From positions 19,488,547 to 19,552,546 of the forward strand of contig NC_081405.1 of NCBI RefSeq assembly GCF_030272615.1: 64,000 nt of DNA, written 5' to 3'. The position numbers and the translations under genes are program-made. Of this stretch, positions 11,913-24,100 are shown one piece after another (within the stretch, counting starts at the first letter, position 1; each line of letters starts with the position of its first letter). Under the pieces are notes generated by a model. That model was not told the DNA's origin and ran no database searches. It saw nothing but the letters and a program-made list of their open reading frames with translations. The stretch is from Cryptomeria japonica. Its lineage: Eukaryota > Streptophyta > Pinopsida > Cupressales > Cupressaceae.

Positions 11913-12385
11913 TTGGTTGATCAACTGCGGATAACTCCTGCTCAGATATCCATACTTGAGTTACTCAAACTCTCGCCAAAATACAAAGATACCTTAGAAC
12001 AAGAACTTGTTGAAACAAACGTTCCTAATGATCTGGACATTAATCGATTCCAAGCCATGGTGGCTCATGTGATAGGGACACCTAACATATCCTTCTCCAA
12101 ACATGATGATGTCTCCTTGAATCATCCGTATAACACCCTGCTCCATATCGAAGTCTTAGTCTATAAACATCAAGTAAAAAGAGTGTTAATAGATGGAGCA
12201 ACTAGTCTCAATATCTGTGTTTTAAATCTTATCTGTGCATTGGGCTTCTATGAGCAGTCTATTGATCCAAACAAGAAGATCACCATCAAAGCCTATGATG
12301 ATGAAGAAAGGTCATCCAAAGGAACAGTAATACTACCTATTTAGGTAGGACCAATAGACACCATGTGCCAAGTCTTGGACATAGA
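11913..12385 (+). pseudogene. Gypsy aspartic protease, N-terminal part (split)
   Basis: The protease of the Tat polyprotein. An open frame at 11913-12344 includes VLIDGATSLNIC at about 12184-12220, matching the VLIDGGSSLN-type catalytic region of plant gypsy proteases (Asp kept, following residues altered). It carries a stop at 12342-12344 and is cut at 12385 by a solo LTR. Coding resumes at 13828 with DLTYDILLGHPWI. The two pieces join in register once the LTR and one 5-bp duplication are discounted, so the gene was continuous before the insertion. Confidence 0.85.
12381..12385 (+). repeat. Target-site duplication, left copy (ataga)
   Basis: ATAGA directly precedes the solo LTR; the matching copy is at 13823-13827. 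Confidence 0.9.
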
Positions 12386-13822
12386 TGTATGCGGGAAAAG
12401 TGGGTTGATAGAACTCAATATGTGAAAAACGGAGTCTAAAGAGCCTTGCTCACACACCCATAGGACTTCTTGGTGCAAGCTATGGAGTCATGAAGTATGG
12501 CTCAGCTTCCCAAGGTTGGTTCCATGGTTCTCTATCTTACAAGGTCCCTCAAACCAATGTTTTTGCTCTCAGATCACTGAGCAAAATGGTTTAGGGATGA
12601 CAAATGCAAGAACGAGGAATGCTTTTTTTGATTTTAAGATAAAATATATCCTAAGCTATGCATGATCCTATAAAATGCAATAGACTAGTTTATAAGATGA
12701 CAAGATTAGTAGCAAGACTATCCTAGCATGATATACTAGTCTATGATTAAGCTAAATGATAACAAAAATACTCTAAACATGCATATTTAGATTAATTCCT
12801 ATTTAAAAGAGAGGTTAAATGATGAGCACAAATGATATATTAAAACTTGCATGGATTTGAGTATAAGTGTGATGCTAAAGACTTGGATCTATAAAAATGG
12901 AGGAATGAGAACTCTATTTATAGCAAAAATAGGGCAATGGATGGTCGGGATTGAAAGAGTTAATCAAGGGCTAAGTTTGAAAGTTGGGAATCCATGTTTA
13001 CAATTGGCACCAATGAAATGGTGACAATTATCAACATAAGGTTGGTTGAGAGGAGATGTAAGAAGCATTAAATGCTTGAGACGACCTCATGGTTACCCTA
13101 GGGGTTAAGGGTTAAGGTTAAGTTAGGGTTATCCATTGGATAAAGATTTTACCCAAAGGATAAACTCTTATGCAAAGGTTAAAGAGATAACTATGGTCAA
13201 AGCAATAAATGCTTGATGAGACCCTTGGGTTACATGGAGGTTGAGTTTAGGGAAATTCTTTAACCATGCTAAAGGGTTGAGTTAACCATTAATGGTTTGG
13301 GAGACTTTCAAAGTTAAGTGGTTGAAGCCTTTAAGGGTTTTCAAAGACTTTGAGGGTTTGAGAAGTGACTTCCACTTGTTTAGGGATGTGACAAAGTTTA
13401 GGAGATGGGTTTAGGTTAATTGGGAGCAATTAGAAGAATCTAGAAGGGGTTAGAAATAGGGCTTAGGAGGCAAGTGGGAGGTGTAGGACTTTACAAGTGG
13501 ATGAAGGGATAATTGAATAAAATGAATTTAATTCAATTTGGTTGCAATTGGGGAAATTAAATAAATTAGATTTATTCAATTTAGGATAACTATTTAATTA
13601 AATTTGAATTTAATTAAAAAGTGGATAGAGGTTTTAATTGAATAAAATGAATTTATTCTATTAAATGGTAAAAGAGGTATACTAAATTTAATTTAAATAA
13701 ATTGAGTAATTTACTTAATTAAATAGAGGAATGTGGGTTATTCAATTAAATTGGTTTTAATTAAATAGAGAAATGAACATAAAATATTCATTTAGGAATA
13801 TGGTCATTTTTATACGTCTACA
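12386..13822 (-). mobile_element. Solo LTR of the same gypsy family, antisense, inside the protease
   Basis: Read on the minus strand it starts TGTAGACGTATAAA at 13822 and ends CCCGCATACA at 12386 (1437 bp), with the family's TATA-like box at 12914-12922. Perfect 5-bp duplications (ataga) flank it. No internal sequence remains, so an element inserted and was reduced to one LTR by LTR-LTR recombination. It is more diverged from the host element's LTRs than they are from each other. Confidence 0.95.
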
Positions 13823-13827
13823 ATAGA
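13823..13827 (+). repeat. Target-site duplication, right copy (ataga)
   Basis: Identical to 12381-12385 and directly adjacent to the LTR end. Confidence 0.9.
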
Positions 13828-15430
13828 CTTGACATACGATATTCTATTGGGTCATCCATGGATACATGAATGCAAGCAGTACCTTCGAGATATCATCAAT
13901 GTACCGAATTCCCATACAATGAATAGGAATGTCTCATATATGTAGATAATAACCCTTTTCAGCATTGCAATGCTATGGAGGCAGCTCAAGACATCCTGGT
14001 TCCACACAACAGGGAGGCCCAAGCTTCCTCAGTACCCAATTATCGCCAAGAAGAACTTAAGTCTTTATCAATAGATTTCTAGAAAAAGATGAAAATAAAG
14101 GATCAAGGCATGGGGGAGTACTCTTTTGAACCCTTATGTCTATCAAAATTGCCAACATCACCAAAATCTTATGGACAACTGTCTGCATAAACACATCAAG
14201 CAACACAACCCATCACCAAGTTTGATGGCAAATTTATTCGACTGGGCACACTAGAAAATGAATCAGAAGAAAAAGACATCCTTAGTTGGCTATAGAAGGA
14301 TGAAGAAGAAGTCAGAGCTGCTACCATAGAGGTGGCCATACCAACACAACAATATATAAAAGGGTTCCAGATCATGCAACAGATGGGATACAACGGCAAA
14401 GGACCTATTCGCAAGCACCAAGAAGGCATTATAGAATCCTGCAACTTCCTTCACAATTTGCGATAGATAAAACATGACTGAGATATGGACAACATGTATC
14501 TCCTCGAAAAATGCAAAATAAATATTAGAAACCTTAGTGGAGAGAAAAAAAAATATAATGAAAACTCATGGCAAGAAGCACTACACCAAGCAATCAAAAC
14601 GACAAGGAAAGAGAAAGAACATCAAGACAAAAAGAGATGACAAGAAGCACTGGCCATTCAAAGGGAGGAAGCTTCTTATAAGAAAGTGCATCATGTGCAA
14701 GAACCTGATCAAACCGAGGTAGAGCCACCACTCGAAGAAACTACTACTCACCGAAGAGAAACAATGTATAAACAAATGTAAAGAGTACAAGCAGGCCCTG
14801 ATTCTGAATAAAAAAAGCTACAAAATGAGTATCAATTGTCAAAGATCTTTTCTCACCATACAACATACCTGTTAGAAGCAAGGAGATAATCTGGAACAGT
14901 AATTCTGAAACTAATTCTAATAAATATGAATGGGGTAGTTGTTCAGATGTTACTAAAGACATTGAGGTCGATACCATCCATTCATACACATCCCTTTCTC
15001 AGGAGGGACAAGGCTCAGAATCTCGACCACGACATATCTACGAGGCTAGTGAGAATGAGCAACGACAACAATATACACAAGGCTACAACGAAGATAATAC
15101 CATCAAAGACCTTGACAATATCATAAACCTAACCAGTATACCAAACAACTATAACAATGACTCTATCATGACACTTACTGCGATTGATCTCAACCCACCA
15201 AGTGACTCCTTACTGCTTGTATATCCCAATCTCATAGACTGGGAAGAACCTGAAAACCATGATATACCAATATTCCCATATGATGAATCCATTGTCTAGT
15301 ATCTATGTTCAGTTAACCCGAAAACGTGCTTTTCCAGCGAACAAAATAACGATATCTGCAATCCGGGGAGTGCCACGTCTCTCAGTCGCAAAAATGAAAG
15401 AAACAAGGGATCTAATGCTAAAAACTAGTC
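13828..15430 (+). pseudogene. Protease C-terminus, G-patch-like segment and linker of Tat pol
   Basis: Coding resumes with DLTYDILLGHPWIHE, the C-terminal conserved block of plant gypsy proteases. Near 14340-14460 a glycine-patch-like segment reads IKGFQIMQQMGYNGKGPI, which occurs in Tat-lineage polyproteins and is usually linked to RNA or RT regulation. The linker that follows (14540-15430) is charged and poorly conserved, with several stops. A second readable stretch at about 15090-15297 (ending DIPIFPYDESIV) precedes RT. Confidence 0.7.
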
Positions 15431-15431
15431 A

Positions 15432-16520
15432 ATGACAATATTAGATCACAAAAATGTAAAAATAAAGGATGCATCTGTAGGTGAAAACCTTTTCAAGGCA
15501 CATAAGGATGGGAAACTTGACACTCTTCCTAAACATTATCAAGAAAGGTCACCCATATTAGTTGCAATAAACATCGGTACTGAAGCAACAATCAAAACCA
15601 TACACCTAGTAGAATAACTCACAGAAGAGGAACAACTAGATTTTATTAAATTCTTCAAGGAAAAGAAAATCAATTTTTCTTGGTCTTATGCAGATATGCT
15701 CAGAATAGATCCAAACTTGATCACGCATCATTTGTCCATCGCTCCAGGAGCTAAGCTAGTCAACCAAAAATTAAGAAAAATGAATCCGCATGTGGCATTA
15801 TTGGTCAAACAAGAACTAAAGAAGTTATTAGATGTCAGATTCATCCGACCCATAGACTATGTTGAATGGATCTAAACATTGTACCAGTTTCAAAACCTGA
15901 CGGAAGCATCAAAATATGTACAAATTTTAGAGATGTCAACAAAACATGTCCAAAGGATGGCTTTCCTTTACTAAGCATTGACATAATTGTGGATCTAACA
16001 ACAAGCCACACAATGATATCATTAATGGATGGTTTCTCTGGCTATAATCATATCAAGATAGCCCCAGAGGATCAAGATAAAATTGCGTTCACCTATCCAT
16101 GGGGAACGTATTGTTGGAACGCCATGCCTTTTGGCTTGAAAAATGTTGGGGCAACTTATCAAAGAGCCATGACGACAATGTTCCACGATATGATGCATAC
16201 CTTCATGGAGGACTATGTGGATGATTTGCTAGCTAAATCATTCACTTGAGCAGAACATCTAGGCATATTAGATAAAATATTTCAAAGATTGGAGCAATTC
16301 AAGGTCAGACTAAACCCTAAGAAGTGTGTCTTTGGGGTCACATCAAGCAAACTATTAGGATACATTGTGTTAGAAAAGGGCATTGAAGTAGATCCAGCGA
16401 AGGTACATGCCATCATGGAGATGCCACCTCCCAGGAACATTAGCCAACTCAGATCTCTGCACGGATGACTGGAATCCATTAGGAGATTCATAGCTCAACT
16501 AGCAAATAAATGTCTACCAT
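15432..16520 (+). pseudogene. Gypsy reverse transcriptase, decayed
   Basis: RNA-dependent DNA polymerase of the Tat element. From 15432 the N-terminal region reads in one frame, with SWSYADMLRIDP and HHLSIAPGAKLV. The frame changes near 15870, and the catalytic palm continues to 16249 with VSKPDGSIKICTNFRDVNK, LMDGFSGYNHIKI, FTYPWGTYCW, MPFGLKNVGATYQR and the YVDDLL active site at about 16216-16233. Stops follow at 16247 and in the thumb. The sequence is clearly of plant Ty3/gypsy type. Confidence 0.93.
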
Positions 16521-16554
16521 TAAATCACCTGCTTCATAAGAATATACCTTTTAG

Positions 16555-17038
16555 ATGGGAAGACAAGTGTGCAGAACCATTTCACCAGCTCAAACAATAT
16601 CTAGTGAATCTACTAGTTTTGGTACCACTGATAGCAGGCAAGCCACTCATTCTCTACATATCAACAACCAAAGTATCATTGGGGGCATTGTTAGCACAAG
16701 AAGATCTGGAAGGCAAGGAACAAGCTATATATCACATCAACAAAACTTTGAACGGATATGAGCTAAATTATACATTCATTGGGAAAGATTGCTTAGCAAT
16801 GGTGTTTGCCTCTCAAAACTTCTGACACTATATGCTAGCTCATACAATCAAGTTGGTAGCAAAAATTGACCCTCTCAAGTATTTACTTAGCAAAGCATCT
16901 CTTACAGGACGATTGGCTAAGTGGGTCATGATTCTCAATGAGTTTGATATTCAGTACACAAAACGTTGGGCTATCAAAGGACAGGTAATTGCATATCAAC
17001 TGGCAGAAGAACCACTACCAGATCAACAACCAATGTAG
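16555..17038 (+). pseudogene. Gypsy RNase H (first)
   Basis: This domain degrades the RNA template. It reads in the same frame as RT with one stop at 16823-16825. Recognisable blocks are PLILYISTTKVSLGALLAQ, NYTFIGKDCLAMVFA, IKLVAKIDPLKYLL and RLAKWVMILNEFDIQY. The usual catalytic acidic residue near LYIS is replaced (T where D/E is common), consistent with decay. Confidence 0.9.
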
Positions 17039-17084
17039 GTGGAATTTTCAGACATGGATGTCCTCACTATCGTACCCAAACAAT

Positions 17085-17510
17085 AGACCCTGTACTTTGA
17101 TGGATCCTATACACAACATGGATCAGGTGTCAACATCCTTTTCATCACTCCAGAGGGGCACACAATTCCAAGATCTTATAGACTGATGTTTTCATGTACC
17201 AACAACATCGCTGAATATGAAGCCCTGGTAACAGGAATCAAAATGGTTGTGGAATAGAGAATCAATGAATTAAGAGTCTATGGGGACTCTCAATTAGTTA
17301 TCAATCAGATCAATGATGAATATCAGATAAAGGATGATAAGCTAATGCCCTACAAGAGAATGGTGGATGATTTCAAATAGTACTTTGTACACATCATCTT
17401 TGAGCAAATACCAAGATTGGACAACAGAGTTTTCAATGCAATGGACACTATTGCTTCACTGCTGCAAATTACAGACAAACAAAGTTGTTATGAGTTCTTG
17501 GTAGAGTAAT
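17085..17510 (+). pseudogene. Second (archaeal-type) RNase H of the Tat lineage
   Basis: Downstream of the first RNase H, in the same overall frame, a second RNase H-like domain shows LYFDGSYTQHGSG, NNIAEYEALVTGI and VYGDSQLVINQI, ending near DNRVFNAMDTIAS. A second RNase H placed here is diagnostic of the Tat/Ogre-type Ty3/gypsy lineage. Internal stops at about 17257 and 17380 inactivate it. Confidence 0.88.
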
Positions 17511-17689
17511 TGTTTTCCCCAGCCTATGAAAATTCCGCATCCCAAGTCATCTATGCCCTAACCGGTTCAGATTCACCTCTATACAAGACAATCTATGATT
17601 ATCTCAGGAACAATACTCTTCCACCTGACCTATCTCGCAACCAAAAACATAGCTTCATCTGAAAAGCTTCCTGCTATACCTTAACTGTT

Positions 17690-18835
17690 GACACACTTTA
17701 CCATCGAGGTCTAGATGGTACTCTTCTTCGATGCCTCGATCATAATGAATTTGACTCTGCCTTACACAATCTTCACGAGGGTATCTGTGGTACGCACTCA
17801 AGTGGTTCTACTCTCGACAAGAAACTTCTGAGAATGGGATATTACTAGCCGACAATGGAGAGAGAGTCCTATCAATTTGCAAAGAAGTGTCCTAAATGCC
17901 AAATTCATGGCAATCTGATCCATGCACCAGCACAGGAGCTGCAGCCGTTCACCACATCTTGTCCTTTCTGTCAATGTGGACTTGATTTAGTAGGGAAAAT
18001 TCATCCTTCTTCTTCAAATGGGCATAAGTTCATTATCACTGCAATAGAGTATTTCACCAAGTGGATTGAAGCAGTCCCAATGACCATGGTAACTGGAAAA
18101 TAGATCTCCTCATTTATTCTCAATTATCTCATTTGCAGATATGGCATTCCCAGTTCCATCATCACAGACAACGGGCATCCTTTCAAAAATCAAGATGTGC
18201 GAGAGCTATGTGAACGATTCAAAATCCAACATCGCTTCTCCACACTGTACTACCCACAAGGAAATGATCAAGTAGAAGCATCAAATAAAACAATCCTGAA
18301 AATCCTCAAGAAAACAGTAAATAATGTGGGTAAGGATTGACATGTACAACTCAATCCGACACTTTGGGCATACAGGACTAGTATTTGGACACCTATAGGG
18401 GCTACGCTATATTAATTGGTGTATGGTTCAGAAGAAATTCTACCTCTTGAGGTAGAAATCCCATCTCTCAGAGTATCTTTGAAGGGCCTCATACTAGATG
18501 AGGAATATCGAGTAAACAGGTTGCATGAACTAGAGCTTCTTGATGAAAAATGATAACATGCCTCTGACCATCTCAAGGCATATCAATAGCGAATGTGCAA
18601 AATCTATAATCACAAATTCATCCCAAGGGCTTTAAAATTCAGTGATCTCGTGCTAAAGGAAAATCCAAGAAATCAACAGGATCGAGAAAAGAAGGAGAAG
18701 TTTGAATCTAACTGGTTGGGTCCTTTTGTCATCATATTAGCCTACAGTTCAGGCACATATCAGTTAACAACTTTAGAAGGGGACGTGTTTGATGAACCAA
18801 CCAACAATATCCACCTAAAGAAATTCTACACTTGA
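17690..18835 (+). pseudogene. Gypsy integrase, decayed
   Basis: This protein inserts the cDNA. An HHCC-type zinc region shows LHEGICGTHSSG and, at about 17879-17910, CPKCQIHG. The DDE core has CGLDLVGKI, ITDNGHPFKNQ and NDQVEASNK. The C-terminal part (18593-18835) contains VLKENPRNQ, FESNWLGPFVI and a terminal IHLKKFYT before the stop at 18833-18835. Stops interrupt it at about 17849, 18102, 18340 and 18413. Confidence 0.92.
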
Positions 18836-20255
18836 GTCAATGCACGGAAAAAGAGAAAAAAAACAAATTAAAAAATAAAAAAAATACAAAAAATAAAAAA
18901 CAAATCCAAAAAGTGCAATAAAACAAGTAGTGAAAACCTAGCAATAGGCGCTATTTGTGAGAGAACAACTCCTCTATCTATCAGTACTTATATCTTTTTG
19001 ATCCATCTAGTCTCAGCTAAAAACCATCGCTAGAACACTTATCACAGCATTATCTTGGACATACTTAGCGTAGTCACTATCCTTGATTATCCAAAAACAA
19101 TTCTCCATATCATATCCCACCATGGCTTGGTGATCAACGTATATATCCACATCGATAGATATCTGTGACTAGGGGCATCATTCCTCTCACTTCAAGCATT
19201 CCGACAACAACAAACAAACTAGGATCGCATCATGCTAAGAGAACTAATGTCAACAATTTCTCATCAAGCTAGAAAACCAGACCATTACCCTAATGCAAAT
19301 TTAACACACACATGATGGATGATTTTCTAAATTATGATTTGTTTACATATAGCATGAAGTTTTGACTATTTTGTATCTTAAAATTTGGAATCATTAGATC
19401 TCCTGAGCTCCTCGAGGATGCATTGAGCTAGAGAAGCAATGAAGGAATCTGATATTTTTTTCGTTTTCTGTCTGTGAGGTGATCATTTGTAAAGTGCAAA
19501 TTTGTCTCGAGACATGATTGGAAACATATCATTGAAGACATTTTCCACTTTGCACATGCAAATGGTTAACTCTTGTCTGTTTTACGCAAGCAACAGTCAG
19601 GTCATCTTGGTTCAATTATACCTCGGCGCTTGTGCCATCTTGCAATATCAAAAATCCATGTAAGTTTTACTCAGGTCATTATGGTTCAATTATACCATGA
19701 GGCTTGTATTAACTTCCAACATATCAAAATCTCAATGATGACAAACAAAAATAGAGCACAAACCAGTGACTAAACAAGAATGACAATGACAAAATGAAAG
19801 TGATCATTTAGTTGCATATCATTTTAAAATAATTGTAAATTTTGCATTTAGTTGCATATCATTTTAAAATCATTGTAAATTTTGCATTTAGTTGCATATC
19901 ATTTTAATCTTGCATTAGTCTCACATCATTATCATTATCATACATCTCATTTTCAAGATACATCTCATAAATCAAAGTAATCAATGTAATGCATCATCAC
20001 ATTCTCACTCATCTCATCATGAATCATACATTCACATCATCATCAAAATCAAGAACATTATTATCTAAGCATCAAATCATCATCCTAGAATCTCATATCA
20101 AAACATAAGGCATTTCATCAATCATCATCCATAACACATCACATGTGGATCAAAGAAAATCAGTGCCATATATATATATATCAAAAATGGTCGAAATGTA
20201 CAAGGGATATCATGTTTGTCAAAATACAACAAAGTGATCAAAATGCAACAGAGAT
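18836..20255 (+). other. Tat element 3' spacer, no gene seen
   Basis: A-rich sequence follows integrase (18845-18910), then non-coding AT-rich DNA with many CATCAT/TCATC runs at 19920-20150. I see no supportable gene. Long non-coding 3' regions are usual for large Tat-type elements. Confidence 0.6.
19805..19910 (+). repeat. 40-bp tandem repeat, three copies
   Basis: The phrase gttgcatatcattttaa recurs at 19811, 19851 and 19891, a period of 40 bp. The copies are nearly identical. Confidence 0.9.
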
Positions 20256-20259
20256 AGGT

Positions 20260-22250
20260 CTCTTAGGTATGACTATCTCTTGAGGTTGACGGTCTAGTAG
20301 TAGATGTCCCAGCTCCTGGATCTCCACTAGGTGGATCACATTAGGCAAGGCCTGTAACTCCCCTATTCTCTATCCTCGTATGATTGCGGCCAGATCGAGT
20401 AATGCAACTGCAAAATAGCTAGGAGCTCTGTGATCTCTAGGGACCACCTCCTCATATAGACGCCTATAGTAATCAACCTCCTTGGCTGAGTATTATATCT
20501 CTCTCAGCATATCTTGAATTGGGGCATCGACCATCTCTCTCTCCAACCTGTCAGCAAGATCCTTTGCCTGACCTCGATGCTCTTAATCTGTGTCTTGCTC
20601 TGTGATAACCTACATAATCTAGCATTGTTGCGCTAATACCTATGCTTGTAGCTCCTACATCATGACCTGTAGCGCTCTAATCTCTGAATCCTATCGATGG
20701 GTGGGTACCCTAATCTGAACGGGTACTTGTGTCATGGTACCACCCACACCTGTCCCTGTCTGAGGCATTGGTGGAGGTATAACATCGGATCTCCTCCTCT
20801 GGGCAAGTTGTCTATCATCCTCTATACCACCCACCGTAGCTAACACCACACCTACCCTACCAACCCCACCAGCACCAAGAATGAGACCACCTCCTCTTCT
20901 CCTCCTCTCCCTCTATCTAATCCCCCACCTCCTCCACCACCTCCTCTATGTCCTCTCCCTCTATCAAAACCACCTCTACCTCCTCCTCCACCACCTCCTC
21001 TATCATCTCCACCTCCCTCTCCTACCTCCTCTCCCTCCTCATCTCTCCATCTAAATCCACCTCGTCTTTGTGGCTCCTCATCCTCCTCATCATCAAAAGA
21101 AAGTAGCATCTCTTCTGGATTAGATATACGTGCCACTGTATGTGCCACGAAGTAGGTGGAGAACTCCTTCGTCATCCCAGCATCCACAACCCCCACCCCG
21201 TAATCCTAGATTTGTCCTGGCAACAACATGTACTCCTCCACAGTTGCTCCGCTATCTAGGGTAGGTCCCCACTCCGATACATCTTGTCGTTGACGAGCAT
21301 ATAAACAAGCTCCTTATAGCATCCCCTGCTACCTACCATACTATCGTTGAACATGGTTGTGCAAGAATCGCTCAATAATAAAGGGCATCCACCCAATTAG
21401 ATACCTCAACATATATACATAGGGCATCTCTAGCCCGTCCTCTACCCACACCTTGCAATCCATGTACGGTCTCCAAATGACCATATCGATATCATCTAGT
21501 GCCCTCTGTCAATGCTCTAGTTTGCCTAGCTTACACTAGACAACTACACCTGTATACCCATAAACATAAGCCCGACCAACTGACCTATCCATGTCTGCAA
21601 GTGGTCTCGACACAGGAATATGCTCCCAGGCCCACACCTATAACAATGTCACCCCCACTTATAAACTAGTATATCGTAGATATACCACTTGGTGAAGCTC
21701 TCTATATAGATGGGCCAACATACAAGACCCCCATGCAAACCTGCATCCCTATGTCACCATGTCCTCCAAAACCAATCCCTATCCCACAACTGGTCCCTTC
21801 AACCTATGGTTGGGACACAAAAACTCACCAATGAAACCTGCTAATATAGATGGAAATGGAGTGTAACCAAAATCCAAAAGCTCCTGCCATGGAATCTCAT
21901 ACCCACTAATTTGATCATCCTGGAAGATGCGAAGGAGAGCCTTTGTCCCACCCTCCTCAGTTTGATCATAAGGTAATAAGGCCCCAACAATAGGAATCCG
22001 CAAAATCCGATAATAGTCCTCTGGTGTGATTGTCATCTCGCCCGTAGCCAAGTGAAAGGTGTTCATATCACTGTGCCACTTCTCTACCAATGTTGTCAAT
22101 AGACCTCAGTTAATGATATACTGAGGCATGTCTAATAAAGAGGACAACCCATCTCTCGATCAAATCTCTGTCAGCCTGTGACAAACGGGGAATCAATGTC
22201 CATGGCCTCAGAAACTACTCTCAAGACTGGAGCACGCCAAGCTCTGCCTA
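20260..22250 (-). pseudogene. Antisense plant mobile domain (PMD) gene with Gly-rich/RGG segment
   Basis: This decayed gene runs opposite to gag-pol in the element's 3' region. The N-terminal part (22099 down to 21779) reads LVEKWHSDMNTFHLATGEM, TITPEDYYRILRIP and then QELLDFGYTPF. This is the plant mobile (aminotransferase-like) domain of MAIN/MAIL1-type and transposon proteins. Further on (21196-20852) come an acidic patch (DDEEDEEPQRRGG) and a Gly/Arg-rich tract with GGGGRGG and DRGRG repeats, then a helical C-terminal region with LADRLEREM and DYYRRLYEEVVPRDHRAP near 20400-20560. Stops separate the parts. Antisense extra ORFs are known in Tat-type elements; the RGG-like tract here is less usual. 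It is not a functional host copy. Confidence 0.75.
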
Positions 22251-22384
22251 CAAAATAACAAGTATCCACCATCGGTTCCCAAATCCATCTGATATATCAA
22301 ATCAAAGAAAAATCAATTTGAAATGGCGAAGCATCTCAAGAACACATCATAAACATATTCACATCAATCCGTGAATAAATCAAA

Positions 22385-22985
22385 GATCCATATTGAGAAT
22401 CATTGACCCATATCGAGGAAACAAGACAAGACCCATATCAAGAAATCAAACCAAGACCCATATTGAAAAATCACGCAATATCAAGATCCATATCGAGAAT
22501 CACTTACCCATATCAAGGAATCAAGCCAAGATCCATATCGAGAAATCAAACCAAGACCCATATCAAAAAATCACGCATCAAGATCCATATTGAGAAATCA
22601 AACCAAGACCCATATCAAAAAATCATGCAACATCAAATCCATTTCGCAAGCATCACATCAAGACTTATATCAAAAATCAAACCAAGACCCATATCGAGGA
22701 ATTAAGCCAACACCCATATCGATAAATCAAACCAAGACCCATATCAAAAAATCACGCAACATCAAGATCCATATCGAGAAATCAAGCCAAGACCCATATT
22801 GAGAAATCAAACCAAGACCCATATCAAAAAATCACGCAACATCAAGATCCATATCACAAGCATCACATCAAGACTCATATCGAAAACCAAATCACAAACT
22901 CATATCGAAAAGCAACATCAAGATCCATATCAAACTCAAAATCAGGATCCACATAAAAAATCAATCAACTTGGCACTCCACATCG
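22385..22985 (+). repeat. Minisatellite of 'gacccatatcgagaaatcaa' type
   Basis: About twenty imperfect copies of a 24-30-bp unit recur (core aagacccatatcgagaaatc, with variants agatccatat and aagacttatat). Higher-order alternation of 'aaccaagaccc' and 'gcaacatcaagatcc' units is visible. It lies between the antisense PMD gene and the inverted TAGCGCAT array. Confidence 0.9.
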
Positions 22986-23205
22986 AAAGCAATGCATATT
23001 GACAGTAGTAGACTTAGATCATGCTACACCAGCATATCAGAATCAGACATCATCACAAAGTAGGACTCACATTGGATCAGGAACCATATCAGAACAATCA
23101 ACAGACACATATTATCATCTATGCCATCTATCTAATCTATTCAACTCAAGACGCTTTCTTCACAATAACTTTTTCATCAACTTTGGACCCTACGTGCTAA
23201 ACCAG

Positions 23206-23525
23206 GGCTCCTAAGCACTACACTGCCGCCTATGTGCTAGCCTTTTTCATTAATGTGCTAGCAATACAACCCTACGCGCTAATCCTGTCCCACACGCTAA
23301 CTAGAACCTCCTACGTGCTAAGCACTAAACTATCCTATGTGCTACCCAGCCTACCCATTGCGCTTTTATGTAGACCCCAAGCGCTAGAACAACCTATGCG
23401 CTAGCCTGTTCCCCGTCTGTGCTACCGTATGCTCCCCAGACGTTAAAACACCTAGGTTAACCCTATGCGCTAACACTCCTATCGTATGCACTACGAAAAT
23501 TAACCTACGTGCTAATCGGGCAAAA
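23206..23525 (-). repeat. Inverted TAGCGCA array near the 3' LTR
   Basis: About a dozen copies of TGCGCTA-like cores (tgtgcta, cgcgcta, tacgtgcta, atgcgcta) occur with 20-25-bp spacing. On the minus strand these read TAGCGCA, the same motif as in the leader arrays, and translate there to the same LAHR-like phrases (VLAHRVN, RLAHRLF). The array is therefore an inverted counterpart of 8895-9262, about 14 kb away. Confidence 0.85.
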
Positions 23526-24079
23526 ATTGACCCAAATTTGCAAAACGTGATCAAAATGAACAAAATCAATCAAAAACACAAAGAGATTTCAACCACTTAC
23601 TAGTGGGCCATAAGTGGTGGGTCTCCGGTGTTGCCTACCGTGCTCAAATTAGTGCGAGTATGGAATCGACATCGTTGTCAGAGCTCCAAATGTCACAATC
23701 ACAAAGAGACAAGTGTGCAAATGATTTTTCCAAGTCACTTTTTACCTTTTCATAGGGTAAAGTCAAAAAGGTTAATAAGTAGGGCATGCATTTTCCTCAC
23801 TTTTTCATTTTTTTAACCTTATCAACATCATTTTTGGGAGATGAATCAATAACATACATTCAACGCAGTCAATATTCTCAAAATGCAATTAATCCAAAAA
23901 CGCTCATCAACTTGACAAATTTTCACTAAATCTTTGATTCATCTCCCGAGGGGGCATCATCAATATCGCTCATCGCATCTGGGGGCATCATATCGACATT
24001 TCAACACACAAACATCATATCGATCAAATTTTGACAACATATCCAACAAATTTTCTTTGAATCAATTTGTGCACACACG

Positions 24080-24100
24080 TCACTTCAAAGAGGGGCAAAA
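24080..24100 (+). other. Polypurine tract of the Tat element
   Basis: cacttcaaagaggggcaaaa directly precedes the 3' LTR and would prime plus-strand synthesis. The same string precedes the LTRs at 5620 and 32162. Confidence 0.85.

Noticed and set aside
22393-23002. Open frames with repeated THIEKS/RPISRN phrases
   Set aside because: They are products of the minisatellite unit in several frames.
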